Shown one piece after another: positions 8,549 through 16,091 of a stretch of 64,000 bases of DNA. The notes beneath the pieces are model-generated. The model was given only the letters and a program-made list of their open reading frames with translations. It searched no databases and had not been told where the DNA came from. The stretch's first letter is position 1; each line of letters opens with the position of its first letter. The stretch lies in assembly GCF_004345735.1 (NCBI RefSeq), contig NZ_SLXL01000002.1:434001-498000 (forward strand). Direction: 5' to 3'. The translations under genes were made by a program, and so were the position numbers. The DNA comes from Rhodovulum adriaticum. GTDB taxonomy: Bacteria; Pseudomonadota; Alphaproteobacteria; Rhodobacterales; Rhodobacteraceae.

Positions 8549-8833
8549 ATGCGTTTCATCCGCAAACTGCTGGGCCTGGTCATCGCCCTGGGGTTCTTGT
8601 TTTTCGGCCTGGCGTCCTTCTTCGGGTTCTACGAACAGTCGCTTGCCACGGGGAACCGCGACGACCTGTATGCCGGGATCTTCATGGGCGGACTGCTTTG
8701 CTTTTGCGGGCTGTTGCTGCTCGTCGTGGTTCTGCGCAAACCGCGCAAGCCCGCCGACCCGGCCGCGGCGGCAGCCACGATCTGGGCCGTGGGGATGACC
8801 AGCGATTTCGACGACTTCGATGGCAGCGATTGA
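8549..8833 (+). CDS. Hypothetical small membrane protein (94 aa, two TM segments)
   Basis: The product MRFIRKLLGLVIALGFLFFGLASFFGFYEQ... has a positively charged N-terminus, one hydrophobic helix at residues 5-27, a short polar loop (QSLATGNRDDLYAG), a second helix (IFMGGLLCFCGLLLLVVVL) and a soluble acidic tail ending DFDDFDGSD. It is not a recognisable member of a characterised family. A good Shine-Dalgarno (GGGAGG) lies seven bases before the ATG, which supports expression. It converges on cowN, with the two stop codons only six bases apart. Confidence 0.55.
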   Translation: MRFIRKLLGLVIALGFLFFGLASFFGFYEQSLATGNRDDLYAGIFMGGLLCFCGLLLLVVVLRKPRKPADPAAAAATIWAVGMTSDFDDFDGSD

Positions 8834-8839
8834 CCGGCG

Positions 8840-9118
8840 CTAGCAGCAGGTCTGTTCCAGATCCCACAAAAGCTCCAGCGCCGCGTCATCCTCAAGCTCT
8901 TCGAAAAAGGCGCGCAGGGTGTTCAGCTGCGAGCCGATGAAATGCAGGTCGTCATTGCCCATGCGCCGGCGCTCTTCCTGCTTGGTCTCGAAATAGCTGA
9001 CCCAGCGTGACTCGCTTTTCTGCATATGCGCCTCCAGCATCGCCATCAGGCGTGCGGCATTGCCATTGCAGTCGATCCCGCTGAAGCTGACATAGCGGTC
9101 GGGGGTCTGGTCGGTCAT
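8840..9118 (-). CDS. cowN: N2-fixation sustaining protein CowN
   Basis: The 92-residue product has the CowN hallmarks: DRYVSFSGIDCNGNAARLM at residues 7-25, a central DDLHFIGSQLNTLRAFFEELEDD segment, and a C-terminus ending in paired cysteines (LEQTCC). CowN is a small cytoplasmic protein that lets Mo-nitrogenase work in the presence of carbon monoxide, known from Rhodospirillum rubrum and Gluconacetobacter. AAGGAG sits ten bases before the ATG. No nif genes and no CO sensor gene occur in this window, so the gene stands alone. I find no clear sigma-54 promoter or CooA-type site upstream; a 17-bp dyad at 9250-9266 is the only notable element. Confidence 0.82.
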   Translation of the reverse strand: MTDQTPDRYVSFSGIDCNGNAARLMAMLEAHMQKSESRWVSYFETKQEERRRMGNDDLHFIGSQLNTLRAFFEELEDDAALELLWDLEQTCC

Positions 9119-9249
9119 GTCGGTGTCTCCTTGCCTGCTGCGCGACCCGCGCGGCTTAGCGCCTCGCAAGGGGGACGTCAGGAGGAAACCGCCGAAACTG
9201 GACGCGCGCCCCGCAGTAGACCGGAAAAGATACCCTCTTTCCCGAAGCT

Positions 9250-9266
9250 TGCCCATTGGATGGGCA
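9250..9266. repeat. 17-bp dyad upstream of cowN
   Basis: TGCCCAT-TGG-ATGGGCA is a perfect 7-bp inverted repeat with a 3-base spacer, 132 bases upstream of the cowN start and just past the end of the TDT carrier gene. It may be an operator for cowN or part of the carrier gene's 3' structure. A 3-base loop is tight for an RNA hairpin, which slightly favours a DNA-binding site. Confidence 0.4.
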
Positions 9267-9275
9267 CCGTGCAAA

Positions 9276-9296
9276 CGCCCGGATCACGCCCGGGCG
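9276..9296 (-). terminator. Possible hairpin terminator at end of TDT carrier gene
   Basis: On the minus strand, CGCCCGG and CCGGGCG pair around a 7-base loop and are followed by GTTTGC. The stem overlaps the last codons and stop of the carrier gene. The T run is short, so intrinsic termination would be weak. Confidence 0.35.
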
Positions 9297-10252
9297 GCGT
9301 TGGTCTTGGGCCCCAGCCCGCCGCGCGCCCAGGCCTGCATCACCTTGACCGCGATGGCAGGGATCGCCAAGCTGGCCGCCACCAGCGCCCCGCCCCCCGC
9401 CACGGCAAAGACCGGCGCCGCAACAGGCCCCTGCCCCAACGCCAGCAACATCCCCGCAAAGGCCGCCATCGGAAAGGTGAACGCCCCCCACAGCGGCGAG
9501 AACCCCGCCGCGATCAGCCAGCGCAACCGCGCCAACAACGCCACGACCAGCCCCAACGCAAGTGCGGCGAACACATAGGCCAGCGTCCAGTTGCCCACGC
9601 CCGCGGCTACGGTGCCCAACAGGCTGGCCGGGGCAACATGGATCGCCAGCAGCGGCCGCAGCGGCGCCGGCACGTCCCGACGGATCAGCTGGACCAGGCT
9701 TGCCCCCCAGATCAGGACGGCCAGACCCGCCGTTACCGGCAGGATGGCGGCGGCAACGCCCACACGCCCCAGCGCCAGCGCGGCCACCGCCCCGACGATG
9801 AAGCCCACGAATTGCAGGTGCCAGACCGGGGTGACCGTGCGGGCCTCGGCCGGGCCGGTCAGCAGCGCGCGCACGACCAGCACGACCAGCCCCGCATGCA
9901 GCGCGAACCCGGCCCACAGAACGCCCTCGGCCAGCGGGCGGGCAAGCGGGGCCAGCGCCGCGGCCGACAGGTAGACCGACAGCACCAGCGCCGACAGCCC
10001 CGCCCGGCCCGGCAAGACGCGCAGATCCTCGGCCACGACACCGGCGCGGCGGGCAACCTTGCGCCCATAGGCGAATGCGCAGAACAGGAACAGCAACGTC
10101 ACGGCCCCCAGCACCATTTCCCCCAGAAAGGCCGGCGCCCCCGGCACATCCCCCGCGCGCCGCCAGGCCAGACCCAGCCCGAACAGCCCCAGCACCGGGG
10201 GGAAGATCGCGGGCGGCGTCTGTTCGCCGAAACGGGGGCGTGGCGTGAACAT
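9284..10252 (-). CDS. TDT-family (TehA/SLAC1-type) membrane carrier
   Basis: The 322-residue protein is almost entirely hydrophobic, with about ten predicted helices and no signal peptide, matching the TDT family of TehA tellurite-resistance proteins and SLAC1 anion channels. Segments such as TPPAIFPPVLGLFGLGLAWRR at the N-terminus and the SPLWGAFTFPMAAFAG stretch near residue 260 are family-like. The transported solute is unknown; the family covers malate, sulfite and chloride as well as tellurite resistance. I start at 10252 because AGGAG lies eight bases upstream; an ATG nine codons earlier lacks such a site. It is divergent from the TRAP operon. Confidence 0.75.
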   Translation of the reverse strand: MFTPRPRFGEQTPPAIFPPVLGLFGLGLAWRRAGDVPGAPAFLGEMVLGAVTLLFLFCAFAYGRKVARRAGVVAEDLRVLPGRAGLSALVLSVYLSAAALAPLARPLAEGVLWAGFALHAGLVVLVVRALLTGPAEARTVTPVWHLQFVGFIVGAVAALALGRVGVAAAILPVTAGLAVLIWGASLVQLIRRDVPAPLRPLLAIHVAPASLLGTVAAGVGNWTLAYVFAALALGLVVALLARLRWLIAAGFSPLWGAFTFPMAAFAGMLLALGQGPVAAPVFAVAGGGALVAASLAIPAIAVKVMQAWARGGLGPKTNAARA

Positions 10253-10333
10253 GGGCGGGGCTCCTGTGCTTGCGGTCATTGATGTGCCATGCCCGACAAA
10301 GCCAGAGCAAGCGACTTGCGCACCCGAAGCGTA

Positions 10334-10345
10334 GGGAAATTTCCC
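10334..10345. promoter_or_regulatory. 12-bp palindrome GGGAAATTTCCC in divergent gap
   Basis: This perfect palindrome lies between the TDT carrier (start 10252) and the TRAP solute-binding gene (start 10406), 61 bases from the latter. Its AT core stands out in GC-rich DNA. It could be an operator for either gene; no regulator gene is adjacent. Confidence 0.35.
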
Positions 10346-10405
10346 CTTTACCCGCGCCCCCGGCCCGTTACTCTCGACCCCAATAACAAACACGGGAGGA
10401 CTATC

Positions 10406-11410
10406 ATGAAAACGCTGCTGGGCGCCGCGACGGTTGCCACCTTCACCTTTGGCTTGGCCGCCGAGGCGATGGCCGAGGAATGGAATGTGTCCCTGTGGGG
10501 CAAGCGCCGCGCCTTTACCGAGCATGTCGAAAAGCTGGCCGAGCTGGTCGCCGAAAAGACCGGGGGAGAGTTCACGCTGAACATCTCTTACGGGGGGCTG
10601 TCCAAGAACACCGAGAATCTGGACGGCATTTCCATCGGCGCCTTCGAGATGGCACAGTTCTGCGCGGGCTATCACCGCGACAAGAACCCCTCGATCACCG
10701 TTCTGGAACTGCCGTTCCTGGGGGTTTCCAGCCTGGAGGAAGAGCGCAAGATCAGCCAGGCCGTCTATCAGCACCCGGCGGTGCAGGACGATCTGGCGCG
10801 CTGGAACGCCACGCTGCTGATGCCCTCACCGCTGCCGCAATACAACGTCGTGGGTGTGGGCGACGCGCCGCACACGCTGGACGATTTCGCAGGCTTCCCG
10901 GTGCGCGCCACCGGCGGGATCGGGGTGGCGATGGCCGCCATCGGCGCTGTGCCGACCTCGATGTCCGCGTCCGAGGTGCGCCAGGCGCTGGATTCCGGCG
11001 TGGTCAAGGGCGTCAGCTTTGCCCCGCATGCGCACATGTCCTTTGGCACCATCGAAACCGGCGAATGGTGGACCACCAACCTGAACCCCGGCACTGTGAA
11101 CTGCCCGGTCGTGGTGAATACCGACGCGCTGGACGGGCTGTCCGATGCGCACCGCGAGGCGCTGCTGGGGTCGGTCGATGAGGCGCTGGATTACTACATC
11201 GACTACTACAACTCCAACACGATGGAACGTTGGGGCCCGGCGCTGGACGAGCGCGGGATCGAGCGTGTGACCTTCACCGCCGAGGAACTGGCCGCCTTCG
11301 AAGCGGCGGCCGCGGGCCCTGCCGCCGCCGCCTGGATCGACGAAAACAGCGCCCGGGGCCTGCCCGCGCAGGAACTCTATGACCTCGTGACCGGCATGAT
11401 CGGGCAATAA
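10406..11410 (+). CDS. TRAP transporter solute-binding protein (DctP family), system 1
   Basis: The 334-residue protein has a signal peptide (MKTLLGAATVATFTFGLAAEAMAEE) and the DctP fold, including FPVRATGGIGVAMAAIGAVPTSMSASEVRQALDSGVVKG at about residue 165, where the conserved Arg that pairs with a substrate carboxylate sits. It binds an organic acid in the periplasm and delivers it to the DctQM permease encoded next. The exact ligand cannot be read from sequence. GGGAGGA precedes the ATG. A strong hairpin follows the gene, so the binding protein is probably made in excess over the permease. Confidence 0.88.
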   Translation: MKTLLGAATVATFTFGLAAEAMAEEWNVSLWGKRRAFTEHVEKLAELVAEKTGGEFTLNISYGGLSKNTENLDGISIGAFEMAQFCAGYHRDKNPSITVLELPFLGVSSLEEERKISQAVYQHPAVQDDLARWNATLLMPSPLPQYNVVGVGDAPHTLDDFAGFPVRATGGIGVAMAAIGAVPTSMSASEVRQALDSGVVKGVSFAPHAHMSFGTIETGEWWTTNLNPGTVNCPVVVNTDALDGLSDAHREALLGSVDEALDYYIDYYNSNTMERWGPALDERGIERVTFTAEELAAFEAAAAGPAAAAWIDENSARGLPAQELYDLVTGMIGQ

Positions 11411-11431
11411 GCCCGGCCTGACGATCCGCCT

Positions 11432-11460
11432 GCCCTGCCCCGGCGCAACCGGGGCAGGGC
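11432..11460 (+). terminator. 12-bp perfect stem-loop between binding-protein and permease genes
   Basis: GCCCTGCCCCGG and its exact complement flank a CGCAA loop. No T run follows, so it is unlikely to stop all transcription. Such hairpins commonly stabilise the upstream binding-protein message or cause partial termination, giving more binding protein than permease. Confidence 0.65.
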
Positions 11461-11483
11461 GTTTCGCCTGACCGGAGGGTTCC

Positions 11484-12116
11484 ATGGCTGCCCTTGCCCC
11501 GGTGCTGGAGGATCACAGCCTCCTGTCCCGCCTAGATCGTGGTTTCTACCGCATCGAACGTTTTTTGGCCCTGCTGTCCGGGCTGGCCGTGTTCGGCCTG
11601 ATGGTTCTGGCCGTGTTCTCGGTCGGCGGGCGCAACTTCTTCAACGCGCCGCTGCCCGGTTACGTGGACTGGATCCAGCAGGCGATGCCGCTGATCGCCT
11701 TTATGGGGATCGCGTACACGCAGCGCGACGGCGGCCATATCCGCATGGACATCCTGATCGGCGCGCTGAAAGGGCGCCTGTTGTGGGCGGCGGAATTCCT
11801 GACCACCTTTGCCGTTCTGGTGCTGATGGTCCTGCTGGTCTGGGGCACCTGGGCCCATTTCCAGCGCAGTTTCGATTTCGCAGCCCCGATGTGGAGCCGC
11901 GATTCCAGCTTTGACATCAACCTGCCGCTGTGGCCCGCCAAACTGCTGGCGCCGGTCGCCTTTTCGGTGCTGTGCCTGCGGCTGGTGCTGCAATTGTGGG
12001 GCTATGGGCGGGCCTTCGTTCTGGGCCTGTCGGAACCCGTGGCGGTGCCGCTGGTGCAATCCGCCGCCGAGATCGCCGCCGCCGAGGCAGAGCAGCTTTC
12101 GCGCGCGCAGGACTAG
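11484..12116 (+). CDS. TRAP transporter small permease subunit (DctQ family), system 1
   Basis: The 210-residue protein has four hydrophobic helices in the DctQ pattern. The conserved segment WIQQAMPLIAFMGIAYTQRDGGHIRMDILIGAL lies at about residues 63-96 and carries the family's G-H-I-x-[VM]-D motif. It is longer than many DctQ proteins (about 170 residues) because of an extended N-terminus and a loop before helix 4. It pairs with the large permease encoded nine bases downstream and the binding protein upstream. Confidence 0.88.
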   Translation: MAALAPVLEDHSLLSRLDRGFYRIERFLALLSGLAVFGLMVLAVFSVGGRNFFNAPLPGYVDWIQQAMPLIAFMGIAYTQRDGGHIRMDILIGALKGRLLWAAEFLTTFAVLVLMVLLVWGTWAHFQRSFDFAAPMWSRDSSFDINLPLWPAKLLAPVAFSVLCLRLVLQLWGYGRAFVLGLSEPVAVPLVQSAAEIAAAEAEQLSRAQD

Positions 12117-12125
12117 GGGACAGCC

Positions 12126-13526
12126 ATGGACACGGTAGATATCGGAATTGCCGTCACGGCCGGGCTGCTGGTCATGGTGGTGCTGGGCATGCGCGTGGCC
12201 TTTGCCGCGGCGCTGGCGGGCATGGTTGGGCTGATCTGGATCTTCTGGTCCAAGAAGGGCTATGACCCCGAGGATTTCGGCTGGGCGCTGACCGTGGCGG
12301 TCAAGACCGCAGGCCAGGTGCCCCATTCCAAGGTTGCCAACCAGGCGCTGTCGCTAATCCCAACCTTCATCCTGATCGGATACCTGGCCTATTACGCGGG
12401 GCTGACCCGCGCGCTGTTCGAGGCTGCGAAACGCTGGGTGGGATGGCTGCCCGGCGGGCTGGCGGTCTCCAGCGTCTTTGCCACCGCCGGGTTCGCCGCC
12501 GTGTCGGGGGCCAGCGTGGCAACAGCCGCCGTCTTTGCCCGCATCGCGATCCCCGAAATGCTGAAGATCGGCTATGACAAGCGCTTTGCCGCCGGCGTGG
12601 TGGCCGCAGGCGGGACGCTGGCCAGCCTGATCCCGCCCTCAGCCATCCTGGTGATCTACGCGATCATCGTGGAACAGGACGTGGGCAAGCTGCTGCTGGC
12701 AGGGTTCATCCCCGGCGTGGTGTCGGCCCTGATCTATGCCGCGCTGATCGTGGGGCTGGCGCTGGCCCTGCCTAAGTTCGGCCCGCCGGTGCGCGGCTTT
12801 ACCTGGGGGCAGCGGTTCAGCGCCCTGCCCCCGGCGCTGCCCATTGTCTTCGTCGTCGTGATCATCATCTTCTTCGTCTACAACCCCTTCGGCGGAGAGG
12901 CCTGGGGCACCCCAACCGAGGGGGGCGCGTTGGGCGCATTTGTGGTGTTCCTGATGGCGCTGGCCCGCGGCATGCGCTGGACCGAGTTCAAGAGCGCGCT
13001 GTTGGAAACCGCCAAGCTGTCGGTGATGATCTTTACCATCATCTGGGGCGTGCTGATCTATGTCCGCTTCCTGGGCTTTGCCGACCTGCCTGGCGCGTTT
13101 TCGGACTGGATCACCGGGCTGGAGCAGTCGCCCATGCTGACGCTGGTGCTGATCCTGCTGGCCTATGCGGTGCTGGGCATGTTCATGGATGCCATCGGCA
13201 TGCTGCTTCTGACCCTGCCGGTGGTTTACCCCGCCGTGATGGCCCTGAACGGGGGCGAATTCGTGTCCGCCGCCGACAGCACCTTTGGCATGTCAGGGCC
13301 GATGTGCGCGATCTGGTTCGGCATCCTGGTGGTCAAGATGGCCGAGTTCTGCCTGATCACACCGCCCATCGGGCTGAACTGTTTCGTGGTGGCCGGCGTG
13401 CGCGACGATATCAGCGTGCAGGACGTGTTCCGGGGCGTGACGCCCTTCTTCGTCGCGGATGCAATCACGATCGCCGTTCTGGTGGCGGTGCCGGGCATCG
13501 TGCTGTGGTTGCCCAGTTTCGTGTGA
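12126..13526 (+). CDS. TRAP transporter large permease subunit (DctM family), system 1
   Basis: The 466-residue membrane protein has the DctM pattern of about 12 helices, with FATAGFAAVSGASVATAAVFARIAIPEMLKIGYDKRFAAGVVAAGGTLASLIPPSAILVIYA in the N-terminal half, the signature stretch for this subunit, and a matching C-terminal half ending in VKMAEFCLITPPIGLNCFVVAGV. It performs sodium-coupled uptake of the ligand held by the binding protein. It ends the three-gene operon and converges on korC. Confidence 0.9.
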   Translation: MDTVDIGIAVTAGLLVMVVLGMRVAFAAALAGMVGLIWIFWSKKGYDPEDFGWALTVAVKTAGQVPHSKVANQALSLIPTFILIGYLAYYAGLTRALFEAAKRWVGWLPGGLAVSSVFATAGFAAVSGASVATAAVFARIAIPEMLKIGYDKRFAAGVVAAGGTLASLIPPSAILVIYAIIVEQDVGKLLLAGFIPGVVSALIYAALIVGLALALPKFGPPVRGFTWGQRFSALPPALPIVFVVVIIIFFVYNPFGGEAWGTPTEGGALGAFVVFLMALARGMRWTEFKSALLETAKLSVMIFTIIWGVLIYVRFLGFADLPGAFSDWITGLEQSPMLTLVLILLAYAVLGMFMDAIGMLLLTLPVVYPAVMALNGGEFVSAADSTFGMSGPMCAIWFGILVVKMAEFCLITPPIGLNCFVVAGVRDDISVQDVFRGVTPFFVADAITIAVLVAVPGIVLWLPSFV

Positions 13527-13557
13527 CGGTGGCGGGGGCCATGGCCCACGCGCCCTG

Positions 13558-13577
13558 ACCGGCCCGCTCAGGCCGGT
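13558..13577. terminator. Hairpin at the convergent ends of TRAP system 1 and korC
   Basis: ACCGGCC and GGCCGGT pair around CGCTCA; the loop contains the korC stop codon. A 12-bp palindrome GGGCCATGGCCC lies just before at 13536-13547. No T run is present, so these are only candidate 3'-end structures shared by the two converging genes. Confidence 0.3.
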
Positions 13578-14107
13578 TCGGTTTCGCCCATCTGCAACCC
13601 CGCGGCAAAGGCATCGCGGTTCAGCCGCGCCAGTTTGGACGGGGTCATGGCCAGAACGCTATCCAGCAGCGGTTCCGGCGCGCACACCTGACCCAACGCG
13701 CTCAGCGCGCCCAAGGCGACGATGTTGGTCACGCGCGGATTGCCCAGTCCCCGCGCGGTTTCTGTAAAGGGCAGCGAAAGCGTGCGGAACGCGCCCTGGG
13801 GCACGGTCTGCACCCGCTCGGCATCGCACAGCACCAGCGATTGAGGTGTCAGCAACGGGACAGAGGCACCCGCCGCCGCCTCATCCAGCACCAGCATGTA
13901 GTCCAGCCGCCGGGCCAGCGGGAAATCGGCCTCGCCATCGCTGATCACAAGGTCCGACCGGCTGAGCCCCCCGCGCGACACGGGTTCATAGGCGTTGGAC
14001 TGGGCCACGTTACGCCCCTGCGCGGTCAGCGCCGCGGCCAGGATACGCGCCGACAGCAGCAGGCCCTGCCCGCCACTGCCCGAAAAGCGGATTTCCATGC
14101 TCACCAT
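13568..14107 (-). CDS. korC: 2-oxoacid:acceptor oxidoreductase gamma subunit (KorC-like)
   Basis: The 179-residue protein opens with MEIRFSGSGGQGLLLSARILA, the conserved GxGGQG segment of the gamma domain of 2-oxoacid:ferredoxin oxidoreductases, and has YEPVSRGGLSRSDLVISD and the LGNPRVTNIVALGAL pattern typical of KorC. It completes the KorABC enzyme that converts a 2-oxoacid and CoA to acyl-CoA and CO2. The ATG at 14107 overlaps the korB stop (TGATG); an internal ATG at 14098 has a better-spaced GGAG and gives MEIRFSG, so the true start could be either. It is the last gene of the leftward operon. Confidence 0.85.
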   Translation of the reverse strand: MVSMEIRFSGSGGQGLLLSARILAAALTAQGRNVAQSNAYEPVSRGGLSRSDLVISDGEADFPLARRLDYMLVLDEAAAGASVPLLTPQSLVLCDAERVQTVPQGAFRTLSLPFTETARGLGNPRVTNIVALGALSALGQVCAPEPLLDSVLAMTPSKLARLNRDAFAAGLQMGETEPA

Positions 14108-14952
14108 CACTCCGCCCCCCCGTCGCGCAGCGCCGCGGTCATCGCGCGATAGGCCGCGCCGTATTCCGGCCTTTCGTTGCGCGCGATCACGCCGGTTTTC
14201 AGGTGGTTGGCCCGGAACGGCACGTCCACCGTGTTGCGATAGGCAAAGGGCCGCATCGCGCTTTTCTTGGCCAGCATCATCTCGGGCGAGGCGCCCAGAT
14301 CGTTCTTGCGGCCGTAGATTTCCGTGCAGTCCGACAGCACCTCGACGAAGGAAAAGCCCTGATGCGCCACCGCCTGACGGATCAGGTCGCGCAAGGCCAG
14401 AACCTGCATTGTCACCTCGCGCCCCACGAACCCCGCACCCGCCGCCGTGGCCAGCGCGCAGGCGTCGAAATTGGGTTCGGTATTGCCGGCGGGGGTGGTC
14501 GAGGTATAGCGCCCCTCTGACGTGGTGGGCGACACCTGCCCGCCGGTCATGCCGTAGATCTCGTTGTTCAGCATCAGGCAGGTGATATCCAGGTTGCGGC
14601 GGCAGGCATGGATCAGGTGGTTACCCCCGATCGCCAGCGCGTCGCCATCGCCGCTGATGACCACGACATGCAGGTCGGGCCGCGCCAGTTTCAGACCCGT
14701 CGCATAGGTCAGCGGGCGGCCATGGGTAGTGTGAAAGGTGTTGGCGTCGATATAGGCCGACAACCGCCCCGAACAGCCGATGCCGGAAACCACCGCCAGC
14801 TTGTCCTTGTCGATACCCAGATCGTGCAGCGCCCAGACCAGCGCGCGCAGGGCGATGCCATGCCCGCAGCCGGGGCACAGGAAATGGGGCATCTGATCCT
14901 GGCGCAGCCAGTGGTTCACGTCAAAGGCGGTCTTGTCCGCAGTATCCTTCAT
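14107..14952 (-). CDS. korB: 2-oxoacid:acceptor oxidoreductase beta subunit (KorB-like, TPP-binding)
   Basis: The 281-residue protein has FLCPGCGHGIALRAL near residue 25, the Cys-rich entry of the beta subunit, and the thiamine diphosphate motif GDGDALAIGGNHLIHACRR at about 100-118, followed by NNEIYGMTGGQVSPTT. These are diagnostic for the TPP and 4Fe-4S carrying beta subunit of 2-oxoglutarate or related ferredoxin oxidoreductases. The 281-residue length is normal. Its ATG overlaps the korA stop in an ATGA junction. Substrate preference (2-oxoglutarate versus aryl or branched 2-oxoacids) cannot be fixed from sequence. Confidence 0.88.
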   Translation of the reverse strand: MKDTADKTAFDVNHWLRQDQMPHFLCPGCGHGIALRALVWALHDLGIDKDKLAVVSGIGCSGRLSAYIDANTFHTTHGRPLTYATGLKLARPDLHVVVISGDGDALAIGGNHLIHACRRNLDITCLMLNNEIYGMTGGQVSPTTSEGRYTSTTPAGNTEPNFDACALATAAGAGFVGREVTMQVLALRDLIRQAVAHQGFSFVEVLSDCTEIYGRKNDLGASPEMMLAKKSAMRPFAYRNTVDVPFRANHLKTGVIARNERPEYGAAYRAMTAALRDGGAE

Positions 14953-16091
14953 GCCAGCGCCTCCTTCGCCGCCTCGGCAATCTCGTCCGGCGTGATCGCC
15001 TGCCCGTCGATCTTGAACAGCCCCTGCACACGGGCCTGCCCGGCCAGCACGCGCTCGACCTCCAGCGCCAGTTGGCCCTGGTTCATCTCGGGCACCAGAA
15101 CGGTTTGCGTGCCCGATTTGGCAACAAGCGCGCGCAGCGCATCCTCGGGGAAGGGCCACAGCGTGACCGGGCGGAACAGGCCCACCTTTACCCCCTCGGC
15201 CCGCAGGTCGCGCACCGCCTGCCGCGCGGCACGGGCGGAAATGCCGATGGCGCAGATCAGCAGATCGGCATCGTCCACGTCCTGCACGCGCCAGCTTTCG
15301 ATCCGGTCGCGGTGCAGGGTCAGCTTGTCCGTGGTGCGTTGCACGGCGGCGGCGGCCACCGCGGGCACCTGGGTCGGGAACCCGCCCGGCGCATGGGTCA
15401 GACCCGTGCAATGGGCGCGGTAGCCGTCGCCGGGATACGCCATGGGCGGCACCAGATCCTCGGTCACGGCGTAGGGTTCGAACGCATCGGCGGGGCCTTG
15501 GGCGAACTTGCGCCAGACCTCGGGCGCCTCGGGCACGGCGGCTAGGTCCACGGTTTCGGTCAGGTGGCCGATCACCTCGTCCAGCAGCACGACCACGGGT
15601 ACGCGCAGGGTTTCGGACAACTCCACCGCGCGGATGGTTTCGGAATACGCCTCGCTGACCGAGGCCGGGGCCAGCACGATGATCGCGTGGTCGCCGTGCG
15701 TGCCCCAACGGGTCTGCATGATGTCGCCCTGCGCGGGCCGCGTGGGCATGCCCGTGGACGGCCCGCCGCGCATCACGTTGACCACGACGCAGGGGATTTC
15801 CGAGCCGCAGGCATAGCCCAGGTTTTCCTGTTTCAGGCTGAACCCGGGGCCCGAGGTCGCGGTCATCGCCTTGACGCCGCCCATCGACGCCCCGATCACG
15901 GCACCCATGGAGGCGATTTCATCCTCCATCTGGATGAAGGTGCCGCCCACCTTGGGCAGTTCGCGGGCCATGACCTCGGCCACCTCGGAGGACGGGGTGA
16001 TCGGGTAACCGGCGAAAAAGCGGCAACCGGCGCGGATCGCGCCCAATGCGCAGGCCTCGTTACCTTCTAGATTTCGGCGCGTCGCAGTCAT
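14949..16091 (-). CDS. korA: 2-oxoacid:acceptor oxidoreductase alpha subunit (KorA-like)
   Basis: The 380-residue protein starts MTATRRNLEGNEACALGAIRAGCRFFAGYPITPSSEV, the pyrimidine-binding domain opening of KorA/PorA-type alpha subunits. SGPGFSLKQENLGYACGSEIPCVVV and RGGPSTGMPTRPAQGD follow, as in 2-oxoglutarate:ferredoxin oxidoreductases. The usual fused gamma domain is absent and is instead encoded as korC. It forms the active core with KorB in the cytoplasm. Its start overlaps the stop of the IorB-ferredoxin gene, so all five genes look co-translated. Confidence 0.88.
   Translation of the reverse strand: MTATRRNLEGNEACALGAIRAGCRFFAGYPITPSSEVAEVMARELPKVGGTFIQMEDEIASMGAVIGASMGGVKAMTATSGPGFSLKQENLGYACGSEIPCVVVNVMRGGPSTGMPTRPAQGDIMQTRWGTHGDHAIIVLAPASVSEAYSETIRAVELSETLRVPVVVLLDEVIGHLTETVDLAAVPEAPEVWRKFAQGPADAFEPYAVTEDLVPPMAYPGDGYRAHCTGLTHAPGGFPTQVPAVAAAAVQRTTDKLTLHRDRIESWRVQDVDDADLLICAIGISARAARQAVRDLRAEGVKVGLFRPVTLWPFPEDALRALVAKSGTQTVLVPEMNQGQLALEVERVLAGQARVQGLFKIDGQAITPDEIAEAAKEALA

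Noticed and set aside
9119-9283. Sigma-54 promoter or CooA site for cowN
   Set aside because: No GG-N10-GC pair in the TGGCAC-N5-TTGC form and no TGTCA-N6-CGACA dyad could be found by eye.
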